Shown in pieces: positions 1 through 6,323 of a stretch of DNA of 8,404 bases. The stretch lies in assembly GCA_028872975.1 (NCBI GenBank), contig JAGWNV010000099.1:1-8404 (forward strand). Reading direction: 5' to 3'. The notes beneath the pieces were generated by a model, which had not been told where the DNA came from, made no database searches, and saw only the letters and a program-made list of their open reading frames with translations. The DNA comes from Acidobacteriota bacterium (GTDB taxonomy: Bacteria; Actinomycetota; Acidimicrobiia; Acidimicrobiales; UBA8190). Each line of letters starts with the position of its first letter. Position 1 is the first letter of the stretch. The translations under genes and the position numbers were made by a program.

Positions 1-1371
1 GGCCGGCAGGGTGGCGGCCAGGCCCACCACCATCAGCGAGAAGAAGATCCCGATGGACAGCACCTGCGACGAGTTCTGAAAGGTGGAGTTCATGCCGCCG
101 CCGGCGCCGCGGTGCTCGGGCGGCAGGCTGTTCATGACGCCGGCCCGGTTGGGCGACGCGAACAGGCCGAAGCAGATCCCGGTGAACAGGAGCACCGCGG
201 CGAACGCCGGGTAGGAGAAGTCGATCGGCAGGACGCCGAAGAGCACGAAGGCCAGCGCCACACCCACCATCCCGCCCGTGGCGAACGGGCGCGAGCCGAA
301 GCGGTCCGACAGGTAGCCCGAAGCGGGTCCGGCCACGAGGAACCCGACGGTCAGCGGGAGCATGTACACGCCGGCCCACAGCGGGGTCCGTTCGAAGCTG
401 TAGCCGTGCAGCGGCAGCCAGACCCCCTGCAGCCAGATGATGAGCATGAACATCAGCCCGCCGCGGGCGATGCCGCTCAGCAGGGTCGAGATGCTGCCGG
501 CGCTGAACGCCCGGATCCGGAACAGCCGCAACCGGAACATCGGGTCCTGCACCCGACCCTCGACGACGACGAACACGACCAGGAGCGCCACCCCGGCGGC
601 CAGGGACCCGAGGACGAACGGGCTCTCCCACCCGGTGGCGTGGCCGCCGTAGGGCTCGATCCCGTAGGTCAGGCCCACCATGATGCCGACGAGCCCCAGC
701 GCGAACAGCACGTTGCCCGGCCAGTCGATCCGCCCGGCCACCCGCACCCCGCGCTCCTCGAGCTTCAGGTAGGCCCAGATGGTGCCGAACAGCCCGATGG
801 GAACCGAGACGAGGAAGATCAGGCGCCAGTTGACCGGGGCCAGCACCCCCCCGAGGACGAGGCCCATGAACGTGCCGGCGATGCCGGCCACGTTGTTGAT
901 CCCGAGCGCCATGCCCCGCTGGTGCTCGGGGAAGGCGTCGGTGAGGATGGCGGCCGAGTTGGCGATGAGCATGGCCGCTCCCACGCCCTGGAACACCCGG
1001 ACGATCACGAGGAACCAGCCGGCGGCCCGGCCCGTCGTCCAGGTGACGGTGAGGAGCAGGGAGAAGACGGTGAAGACGGCGAAGCCCAGGTTGTAGGTCC
1101 GGACCCGGCCGTACATGTCGCCCAGGCGCCCCAGGTTCACGACCAGCACGCTCGTCACCACGAGGAACCCCAGGATCATCCAGAGCAGGAAGAACGTGTT
1201 CCCGGGCTGGAGCGGGTCGAGGTGGATGCCCCGGAAGACGTCGGGCAGCGAGATGAGCATGATCGACCCGTCGATGGTCGCCATGAGCATGCCGAGGGTG
1301 GTGTTGACGAGGGCGGACCACTTGTAGGCATCGGTCCGGCTCTCATTCCTCACGTTCACGTCAACTGCCAT
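1..1371 (-). CDS. MFS multidrug-type exporter, DHA2-like (14-TM), C-terminus cut by window edge
   Basis: An integral membrane proton-coupled transporter, probably an exporter of drugs or metabolites; the substrate is unknown. Reading the minus strand from ATG at 1371 gives 457 codons with no stop to base 1. The N-terminus is hydrophilic (about residues 1-17). The first helix carries an IDGSIMLISLP stretch (33-43), the counterpart of the LDxTIVNVALP signature of 14-helix MFS proteins. Motif A is GRLGDMYGRVR (81-91). A motif C-like glycine-rich helix spans about 157-177 and is followed by NWRLIFLVSVPIG (181-193), typical of DHA2/EmrB-QacA proteins. A second motif A-like loop, SGYLSDRFGSRP, lies at 351-362. 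Hydrophobic segments continue to the edge, so perhaps only the last helix or tail is missing. No strong ribosome-binding site precedes the ATG, and no other in-frame start lies close upstream. It is divergent from the oxidoreductase operon, with a 102-bp gap. The family call is firm; the substrate is not. Confidence 0.93.
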   Translation of the reverse strand, partial: MAVDVNVRNESRTDAYKWSALVNTTLGMLMATIDGSIMLISLPDVFRGIHLDPLQPGNTFFLLWMILGFLVVTSVLVVNLGRLGDMYGRVRTYNLGFAVFTVFSLLLTVTWTTGRAAGWFLVIVRVFQGVGAAMLIANSAAILTDAFPEHQRGMALGINNVAGIAGTFMGLVLGGVLAPVNWRLIFLVSVPIGLFGTIWAYLKLEERGVRVAGRIDWPGNVLFALGLVGIMVGLTYGIEPYGGHATGWESPFVLGSLAAGVALLVVFVVVEGRVQDPMFRLRLFRIRAFSAGSISTLLSGIARGGLMFMLIIWLQGVWLPLHGYSFERTPLWAGVYMLPLTVGFLVAGPASGYLSDRFGSRPFATGGMVGVALAFVLFGVLPIDFSYPAFAAVLLFTGICFGLFASPNRAGVMNSLPPEHRGAGGGMNSTFQNSSQVLSIGIFFSLMVVGLAATLPA

Positions 1372-1380
1372 CCCACGGCG

Positions 1381-1386
1381 ATGGTA
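1381..1386 (-). promoter_or_regulatory. Candidate -10 element for the MFS gene
   Basis: The minus strand reads TACCAT, fitting the actinobacterial TANNNT pattern, and ends 9 nt before the transporter ATG. This would give a very short leader and agrees with the lack of a clear Shine-Dalgarno sequence. No convincing -35 element was seen. The match is short and could be chance. The rest of the 1372-1473 divergent gap shows only GC-rich short palindromes and no obvious promoter for the plus-strand operon. Confidence 0.25.
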
Positions 1387-1473
1387 CCCCCGGGCCCCGG
1401 GAGCGCCGTCCGGCGACCGGGCGATGACCTTCTGCCCTGGTGAGCGGCGTGCCGCCGGCGGTCGAATGGCTCT

Positions 1474-2064
1474 GTGTTCCAGGTGCGGTTCCACGGCCGG
1501 GGGGGACAGGGCGTGGTGACCGCCGCCGAGCTGCTCTCGGTGGCCGCCTTCGCCGAGGGCCGCCACGCCCAGGCCTTCCCGAGCTTCGGCTCCGAGCGCA
1601 CCGGCGCCCCGGTGGTCTCGTTCTGCCGCATCGCCGAGGTGGCCGTCCGCACCCGAGAGCCGGTGGCCGCCCCCGACGCCCTCGTCGTCCAGGACGTCAC
1701 CCTCCTCTACCAGGTGGACCTGTTCCGGGGTCTCGCCGCCGACGGGTACCTGCTCCTCAACTCCGCACGGCCGGCCTCGGAGCTGGGCATCGGCGAGATC
1801 CTGGCCAGGCTGCCGTCCGGCCGGGTGGCCACGGTGCCGGCCACCGAGCTCGCCATGGCCCACGTGGGCCGGCCACTGCCCAACGCGCCGCTCCTCGGCG
1901 CCTTCGCCGCGCTCACCGGTGCGGTGTCGCTCGGTGCCGTCCAGCGGGCCCTCACCGGTCGTTTCGCCGGCGCCGTAGGTACCTCCAACGCCGCGGCCGC
2001 CGCCGAGGCGTATCGCCTGGTCCGTCCGGCGCAGGAGGCGCTCGTCCGTGCTCCGTCAGCTTGA
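1474..2064 (+). CDS. porG: 2-oxoacid:acceptor oxidoreductase, gamma subunit (PorG-like)
   Basis: This is the gamma subunit of a thiamine-diphosphate 2-oxoacid oxidoreductase, the domain that in the family takes part in the CoA-dependent step and completes the alpha-beta core. The 196-aa protein has the family N-terminal glycine motif FHGRGGQGVV (6-15), then AFPSFGSERTGAPV (34-47), the usual gamma-domain signature. The length matches stand-alone gamma subunits (about 180-200 aa). The start is GTG at 1474: the frame has a stop at 1441-1443 and no other ATG, GTG, TTG or CTG codon between them, and the glycine motif must be near the N-terminus. No good Shine-Dalgarno sequence is visible. It is the first gene of a four-gene operon and its end overlaps the alpha gene by 17 nt. 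The symbol denotes the family; pyruvate specificity is not demonstrated. Confidence 0.92.
   Translation: MFQVRFHGRGGQGVVTAAELLSVAAFAEGRHAQAFPSFGSERTGAPVVSFCRIAEVAVRTREPVAAPDALVVQDVTLLYQVDLFRGLAADGYLLLNSARPASELGIGEILARLPSGRVATVPATELAMAHVGRPLPNAPLLGAFAALTGAVSLGAVQRALTGRFAGAVGTSNAAAAAEAYRLVRPAQEALVRAPSA
2033..2038 (+). promoter_or_regulatory. Ribosome-binding site fixing the porA start
   Basis: AGGAGG lies inside the 3' end of the gamma gene, 9 nt before GTG at 2048. It supports GTG as the alpha-subunit start and the 17-nt overlap between the two genes. Confidence 0.75.
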
Positions 2065-3301
2065 GGGCTCTCGAGCGGTGGCGGAGGCGGTGGCCGCCTG
2101 CCGTCCCGAGGTGGTCTGCGCCTACCCCATCTCGCCCCAGACCCACATCATCGAGGCGGTGGGTGCCCTCGTGAAGTCCGGCACCCTGGCCCCGTGCGAG
2201 TTCGTGAACGTCGAGTCCGAGTTCGCCGCCATGTCCGTCTGCATCGGGGCCGCCGCCGCCGGTGCCCGCACCTACACGGCCACGGCCAGCCAAGGTCTGC
2301 TGTTCATGATCGAGGCGGTCTACAACGCCGCCGGGCTCGGCCTGCCCACCGTGATGACGGTCGCCAACCGGGCGCTGGGCGCCCCGATCAACATCTGGAA
2401 CGACCACAGCGACGCCATGTCGGTGCGCGACGCCGGATGGGTCCAGCTCTTCGCCGAGACGAACCAGGAGGCGGCCGATCTCCACGTCCAGGCCTTCCGG
2501 CTGGCCGAGGAGCTGTCGCTGCCGGTGATGGTGAACATGGACGGCTTCGTCCTCACCCACGCCTTCGAGGCGGTGGACGTCCCCGCCCAGGACGCCGTCG
2601 ACGCCTTCCTCCCGCCCTACCTGCCCCGCCAGGTCCTCGACCCCGGGGACCCGGTGACGATCGGCGCCATGGTGGGCCCCGAGGCCTTCGAGGAGGTCCG
2701 GTACCTGGGGCATCTCCGCCAGCTCCAGGCCCTCGACCGCATCCCCGAGATCGCCTCGGAGTTCGCCGAGGCCTTCGGCCGCGCCTCTGGCGGCCTGGTC
2801 CGGCCCTATCGCAGCGAGGACGCCGACACCGTGGTGCTGTCCATGGGGTCGCTGCTCGGGACCGTCAAGGAGGCCGTCGACGTCTGCCGCGGCCGGGGGA
2901 CTCGGGTCGGCGCCGTCGGGGTCACCACGTTCCGGCCCTTCCCAGGCCACGCCGTCGTCGACGCCCTCGCCTCGGCCCGCCGGGTCGTCGTGGTCGAGAA
3001 GGCCCTCTCGCCGGGCCTGGGCGGGGTGCTCGCCACCGACGTGGCGGCGGCGCTCTCGGGGACGGGGGTCGCCGTGCACGACGTGGTGGCCGGGCTCGGT
3101 GGCCGGCCCGTGACCGAGGCCTCGCTCGTGCAGCTCCTCGAGACGGCGGCCGCCGGTGAGCTGGGCCGGCTCACCTTCCTCGACCTCGACCGGTCACTCG
3201 TGGACGGGGAGCTGGCCCGCATGGCGGCGGCCCGTCGGTCGGGGCCCACTGCCGAGAACCTGCTCCGGGATCTCCGCGTCGTGGGCGGGAGGTGGGCATG
3301 A
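2048..3301 (+). CDS. porA: 2-oxoacid:acceptor oxidoreductase, alpha subunit (PorA-like)
   Basis: The alpha subunit, which holds the pyrimidine-binding part of the thiamine diphosphate site and contacts the substrate. The 417-aa protein fits the family (about 380-420 aa). AYPISPQTHI (25-34) is the substrate-loop motif. Glu58 in VESEFAAM lines up with the conserved glutamate that activates the cofactor, and Arg108 in ANRALGAP with the arginine that binds the substrate carboxylate in pyruvate:ferredoxin oxidoreductase. NDHSDAMSVRDAGW (118-131) is also characteristic. The C-terminal half (about 255-365) is the transketolase C-terminal-like domain. Ser29 stands where structurally studied enzymes have Thr in YPITP. 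The start is GTG, backed by AGGAGG 9 nt upstream. The stop overlaps the beta-gene start as ATGA. The family is certain; the substrate (pyruvate, branched-chain or aryl 2-oxoacid) is not. The symbol is a family label. Confidence 0.94.
   Translation: MLRQLEGSRAVAEAVAACRPEVVCAYPISPQTHIIEAVGALVKSGTLAPCEFVNVESEFAAMSVCIGAAAAGARTYTATASQGLLFMIEAVYNAAGLGLPTVMTVANRALGAPINIWNDHSDAMSVRDAGWVQLFAETNQEAADLHVQAFRLAEELSLPVMVNMDGFVLTHAFEAVDVPAQDAVDAFLPPYLPRQVLDPGDPVTIGAMVGPEAFEEVRYLGHLRQLQALDRIPEIASEFAEAFGRASGGLVRPYRSEDADTVVLSMGSLLGTVKEAVDVCRGRGTRVGAVGVTTFRPFPGHAVVDALASARRVVVVEKALSPGLGGVLATDVAAALSGTGVAVHDVVAGLGGRPVTEASLVQLLETAAAGELGRLTFLDLDRSLVDGELARMAAARRSGPTAENLLRDLRVVGGRWA
3287..3292 (+). promoter_or_regulatory. 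Ribosome-binding site choosing ATG 3298 for porB
   Basis: GGGAGG sits 5 nt before ATG at 3298. An in-frame GTG at 3292 overlaps this site, so it could not be served by it. ATG 3298 also forms the standard ATGA overlap with the alpha stop, so I prefer the shorter 330-aa product. Confidence 0.7.
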
Positions 3302-4290
3302 CGAGCGGCTTCGCGCCCGTGAAGTTCTACCAAGTGGGCAGCTTCGCCGTGGGCAACCGGTTGCTCGGCCACGCCGAGCGCACCGTGCAGTCCGACCCCG
3401 GTCGCACGAACGCCCTCACCTCGGGACATCGCGCCTGCCAGGGATGTGGCGAGGCACTGGCGGCGCGCTACGTCCTCGACGCCGCCATGGCGGCCACCGG
3501 CGGCCGGATGATCGCCGTGAACGCCACCGGATGCCTCGAGGTCTTCTCCACCCCCTATCCGGAGAGCTCCTGGCGGGTGGCCTGGCTGCACTCGCTGTTC
3601 GGCAACGCCCCGGCGGTGGGGGCAGGGGTGGCGGCCGCCCTGCGGGCCAAGGGCCACGACGACGTCAGGGTGGTGGCCCAGGCCGGCGACGGCGGGACGG
3701 TCGACATCGGTTTCGGCTGCCTGTCGGGGATGTTCGAGCGCAACGACGACGTGCTGTTCGTCTGCTACGACAACCAGGGTTACATGAACACCGGCGTCCA
3801 GCGCTCGAGCGCCACCCCGCCGGCAGCCCGCACCGCCACCACCGAGGCCGTCGGGCCGGCGCCGGGGAACCCCTTCGGCCAGGGCAAGGACCTCCCCAGG
3901 CTGGCCGTCGCCCACGGCATCCCCTACGTCGCCACGGCGACGGTGGCGGACCTTCACGACCTCGAGCACAAGGTGCACCAGGCCATGGCCCGAACCGGCG
4001 CCCGATACCTGCACGTCCTCGTGCCCTGCCCTCTCGGCTGGGGGACGGCCCCGAACGAGACCGTGCGCCTGGCGCGACTGGCGAAGGAGTCGGGGCTTTT
4101 CCCGGTCTTCGAGGCCGAGCACGGCGAGGTCACCGCCGCCTCCCCCATCCGGCACCGGGTGCCCGTCGAGGACTACCTGCGTCCCCAGTCCCGGTTCCGG
4201 CACCTCTTCGAACCCGACCGCCGCAGCGACGTGATCGGGCGGCTGCAGGCCATGGCCGACGCCAACGTGACCCGCTACGGGCTCCTGTGA
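3298..4290 (+). CDS. porB: 2-oxoacid:acceptor oxidoreductase, beta subunit, TPP-binding (PorB-like)
   Basis: The beta subunit binds the diphosphate end of thiamine diphosphate through Mg2+ and a proximal [4Fe-4S] cluster that takes electrons from the decarboxylated intermediate. The 330-aa protein shows CQGC (Cys47, Cys50), Cys79 in NATGC and Cys244 in VPCPLGW, the four expected cluster ligands. The thiamine diphosphate motif starts with GDGGTVDIG (130-138) and ends at DNQGYMNTG (158-166). QRSSATP (168-174) is the usual segment after it. About 40 residues precede the first cysteine pair, including FYQVGSFAVGNRLL (10-23), a longer lead-in than in minimal archaeal beta subunits. It overlaps alpha by 4 nt, and its stop shares one base with the next ATG (TGATG), so translation is probably coupled. 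All key residues are present, so it should be active. Confidence 0.94.
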   Translation: MTSGFAPVKFYQVGSFAVGNRLLGHAERTVQSDPGRTNALTSGHRACQGCGEALAARYVLDAAMAATGGRMIAVNATGCLEVFSTPYPESSWRVAWLHSLFGNAPAVGAGVAAALRAKGHDDVRVVAQAGDGGTVDIGFGCLSGMFERNDDVLFVCYDNQGYMNTGVQRSSATPPAARTATTEAVGPAPGNPFGQGKDLPRLAVAHGIPYVATATVADLHDLEHKVHQAMARTGARYLHVLVPCPLGWGTAPNETVRLARLAKESGLFPVFEAEHGEVTAASPIRHRVPVEDYLRPQSRFRHLFEPDRRSDVIGRLQAMADANVTRYGLL

Positions 4291-5912
4291 TGGACCGGCC
4301 CTTCGCCATCACCCTCGACGTCGGCTCGAGCCTCGCCAACCACACCGGGTCCTGGCGCGTGGAACGGCCCGTCTACGTCGACCGCCTGCCCCCCTGCAAC
4401 GACGCCTGCCCGGCCGGGGAGAACGTGCAGCGCTGGCTGTACCTGGCCGAGGAGGGGGACTACGAGGCGGCCTGGCAGGCCCTCGTGGAGGAGAACCCCC
4501 TCCCCGCCGTCATGGGCCGCGTCTGCTACCACCCGTGCGAGACCGCCTGCAACCGGGGACAGCTCGACGAGGCGGTCGGCATCAACGCCGTGGAGCGCTT
4601 CCTCGGCGACGAGGCCATCGCCCGCGGGTGGCCGCTTCCCGCCCCCGGCCCCGAGACCGGCACGCACGTGCTCGTGGTGGGGTCGGGACCAGCCGGGTTG
4701 TCGGCCGCCTACCACCTCCGGCGCGCCGGGCACGACGTGACGGTCCGGGAGGCCGCCGAGGCGCCGGGGGGGATGATGCGCTACGGCATCCCCCGCTACC
4801 GGCTCCCGCGCCAGGTCCTCGAGGCCGAGATCGACCGTCTCCTCGCCATGGGCATCACCCTCCAGACGGGCCGCCGTGTCGAGGACGTGGCGGCGGCGCG
4901 CGCCGAGGGCTTCGACGCCGTCTTCCTCGGGCTCGGAGCCGGGACGTCACGCAACGCCTACGTGCCGGCGGGGGACTCGGCACGAGTCGTCGACGCCGTC
5001 TCGCTCCTGCACGGGATGGAGGGCCAGGCCCCACCGCTCCTCGGCCGCCGGGTGGTCGTCTACGGCGGTGGGAACACGGCCATGGACGCGGCGCGCACCG
5101 CCCGCCGGCTCGGGGCGACCGATGCCGTGGTGGTCTACCGGCGCACCCGGGCGCGCATGCCGGCCCACGAGATCGAGGTGGAGGAGGCCGAGGAGGAGGG
5201 CATCCGGATGCGCTGGCTCTCCACCGTGCAGCGCGCCGAGGAGGGGCGCCTCGTGCTCGAGAAGATGGTCCTCGACGACGACGGGTTCCCCCGCCCCACG
5301 GGAGAGCTCGAGGAGCTCGAGGCCGACAGCCTCGTCCTCGCCCTCGGGCAGGAGGCCGATCTCTCGCTCGTGTCCTCGCTCCCGGGCGTGGCCTCGGACG
5401 ACGGCCTGCTCGTGGTGGGACCGGACATGTGCTGCGGGGCGCCGGGGGTCTACGCCGGGGGCGACATGGTCCCCGGGGAGCGGACCGTCACCACCGCCCT
5501 CGGCCACGGCAAGCGGGCCGCCCGCCACATCGACGCCCGCCTCCGCTGTGTGGCCTACGAGCCGGGCGCCCGCCACGAGCTGGCCGCCTTCGCCGCCCTC
5601 AACACCTGGTACTACGCCGACGCCCCCCGGACCGAGCGGCCCCGACTCGAGCTCGCCCGGCGGACCTCGACCTTCGACGAGGTCGTCGAGGGCCTGACGG
5701 CGGAGAACGCCCTCTTCGAAGCCAGGCGGTGCATGTCCTGCGGCAACTGCTTCGAGTGCGACAACTGCTTCGGCGTCTGCCCGGACAACGCCGTCGTGAA
5801 GCTCGGTGCCGGCGCCCGCTACGCCTTCGACTACGACTACTGCAAGGGTTGCGGGCTGTGTGCGGCGGAGTGCCCCTGCGGGGCCATCGCCATGGTTCCC
5901 GAGCGCTCCTGA
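4290..5912 (+). CDS. GltD/NfnB-like FAD-NAD(P)H oxidoreductase fused to 2x[4Fe-4S] ferredoxin
   Basis: The predicted electron-transfer subunit of the 2-oxoacid oxidoreductase, linking its iron-sulphur chain to NAD(P)(H). Domains of the 540-aa protein, in order: an N-terminal Fe-S helical domain with Cys36, Cys40, Cys79, Cys83 and Cys87 (PPCNDACPAG; VCYHPCETACNRG); an FAD fold with VVGSGPAGLSAAY (129-141); an NAD(P)H fold with YGGGNTAMDAAR (258-269) and YRRTRARMPA (283-292); an FAD-closing motif VYAGGDMVPGERTVTTALG (387-405); a linker of about 60 residues; and a ferredoxin domain with Cys487/490/493/497 and Cys518/521/524/528. Two further cysteines, 481 and 484, precede the first ferredoxin motif. 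The frame is open far upstream, but ATG 4290 is chosen because its first base is the last of the beta stop and the protein then begins like its relatives. The phenylglyoxylate:NAD+ oxidoreductase has separate delta and epsilon subunits of these types; DsrL has a similar fusion, but no dsr genes are here. An anabolic role running in reverse is possible. Confidence 0.92.
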   Translation: MDRPFAITLDVGSSLANHTGSWRVERPVYVDRLPPCNDACPAGENVQRWLYLAEEGDYEAAWQALVEENPLPAVMGRVCYHPCETACNRGQLDEAVGINAVERFLGDEAIARGWPLPAPGPETGTHVLVVGSGPAGLSAAYHLRRAGHDVTVREAAEAPGGMMRYGIPRYRLPRQVLEAEIDRLLAMGITLQTGRRVEDVAAARAEGFDAVFLGLGAGTSRNAYVPAGDSARVVDAVSLLHGMEGQAPPLLGRRVVVYGGGNTAMDAARTARRLGATDAVVVYRRTRARMPAHEIEVEEAEEEGIRMRWLSTVQRAEEGRLVLEKMVLDDDGFPRPTGELEELEADSLVLALGQEADLSLVSSLPGVASDDGLLVVGPDMCCGAPGVYAGGDMVPGERTVTTALGHGKRAARHIDARLRCVAYEPGARHELAAFAALNTWYYADAPRTERPRLELARRTSTFDEVVEGLTAENALFEARRCMSCGNCFECDNCFGVCPDNAVVKLGAGARYAFDYDYCKGCGLCAAECPCGAIAMVPERS

Positions 5913-5936
5913 GCGAGGGCCGGACCGACGCGAAGA

Positions 5937-5969
5937 GCGCCCCGTCACGGCCATCGCCGGGCGGGGCGC
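5937..5969 (+). terminator. Possible terminator hairpin after the oxidoreductase operon
   Basis: GCGCCCCG (5937-5944) and CGGGGCGC (5962-5969) form a perfect 8-bp GC stem with a 17-nt loop, beginning 25 nt after the operon's last stop codon. No run of T follows, as is common for actinobacterial terminators, so this rests on position and stem strength only. The same structure would form on the minus strand. Confidence 0.45.
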
Positions 5970-6185
5970 AGTCCTATGGAATTCTGTGCGGCTCGACCGA
6001 CCCCGGTCCGAGGTGGACGAGTCCCGGGATGCAAGGCTCCCGTCGCCGTTCCGCGCTGTGCCTAGGGACGCCGCACCTGTCGAGGTGCAACCCGGGCACG
6101 AGGGGCGGGCCGCTTGTCACGAGTCACGCCGCCGACCACCCCCTTCCCCTGCCGATGCCCTCGAAAGAGGGCTCTCACCTGGCAC

Positions 6186-6212
6186 AACCCCGGCGCCGCC
6201 CCCGGCATTCCC
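6186..6212 (-). promoter_or_regulatory. SigR/SigH-type promoter match, minus strand
   Basis: The minus strand has GGGAAT (6207-6212), exactly 18 nt, then GTT (6186-6188) followed by G. This equals the GGGAAT-N18-GTT consensus of the thiol-oxidative and heat-stress sigma factors SigR (Streptomyces) and SigH (Mycobacterium). It points left, away from hsp20, and would drive a transcript across the gap towards the 3' end of the flavin-ferredoxin gene, where there is no minus-strand gene. It is either an antisense or small-RNA promoter or a chance match in GC-rich DNA. Confidence 0.35.
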
Positions 6213-6251
6213 GGGCCTGCGCTGGGCCGTTCGGCCCTGGAGCCGCCTCGG

Positions 6252-6297
6252 CCGGTGCCGTGCAATTGGAGGTAGGGCACCGGTGCGCCGGCACCGG
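6252..6297 (+). repeat. Nested inverted repeat in the hsp20 upstream region
   Basis: CCGGTGCCG (6252-6260) pairs perfectly with CGGCACCGG (6289-6297), and the 28-nt interval contains the 10-bp palindrome GCACCGGTGC (6277-6286). It ends 14 nt before the hsp20 Shine-Dalgarno sequence. It could be an operator for an hsp20 repressor or a fold in the mRNA leader. No anti-Shine-Dalgarno strand of the ROSE-thermometer kind was seen. Confidence 0.45.
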
Positions 6298-6323
6298 GAG
6301 CCGGTAGTCGAAAGGAGCGTGCC

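Larger units (their letters stand above)
5913..6323. other. 411-bp intergenic region rich in inverted repeats
   Basis: No convincing protein-coding gene was found on either strand; the frames that stay open lack family features. It holds several short perfect hairpins: 5937-5969 (8-bp arms), 6073-6088 (6-bp arms, GTCG loop), 6157-6172 (6-bp arms, GAAA loop), 6224-6237 (5-bp arms, GTTC loop) and 6252-6297 (9-bp arms). The most AT-rich patch is 5973-5986. A SigR-type promoter match lies on the minus strand at 6186-6212. No CIRCE or HAIR heat-shock operator was recognised upstream of hsp20. Confidence 0.6.

Noticed and set aside
112..1443. Long plus-strand open frame (443 codons) opposite the transporter
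   Set aside because: The product is Arg/Glu/His/Pro-rich with no family features; the minus strand has a clear MFS protein through the same bases.
2806..4203. Minus-strand open frames over the porA/porB genes (up to 465 codons)
   Set aside because: Composition typical of antisense frames in GC-rich genes; the plus-strand genes have complete catalytic motifs.
3156..4289. Upstream extension of the flavin-ferredoxin gene into the porA/porB genes
   Set aside because: The translation is low-complexity Arg/Gly/Pro sequence in another frame of porA and porB; homology-like sequence begins at ATG 4290.
4290..5912. Assignment of the fusion gene as dsrL or as glutamate synthase small subunit gltD
   Set aside because: No dsr genes or glutamate synthase large subunit lie nearby, and the overlap with porB ties it to the 2-oxoacid oxidoreductase.
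4535..6307. 590-codon plus-strand frame across the fusion gene and the intergenic gap
   Set aside because: Arg-rich shadow frame with no domain; it would need to ignore the coherent 540-aa reading frame.
6100..6323. CIRCE or HAIR heat-shock operator upstream of hsp20
   Set aside because: Neither the TTAGCACTC-N9-GAGTGCTAA nor the CTTGAGT-N7-ACTCAAG pattern is present.
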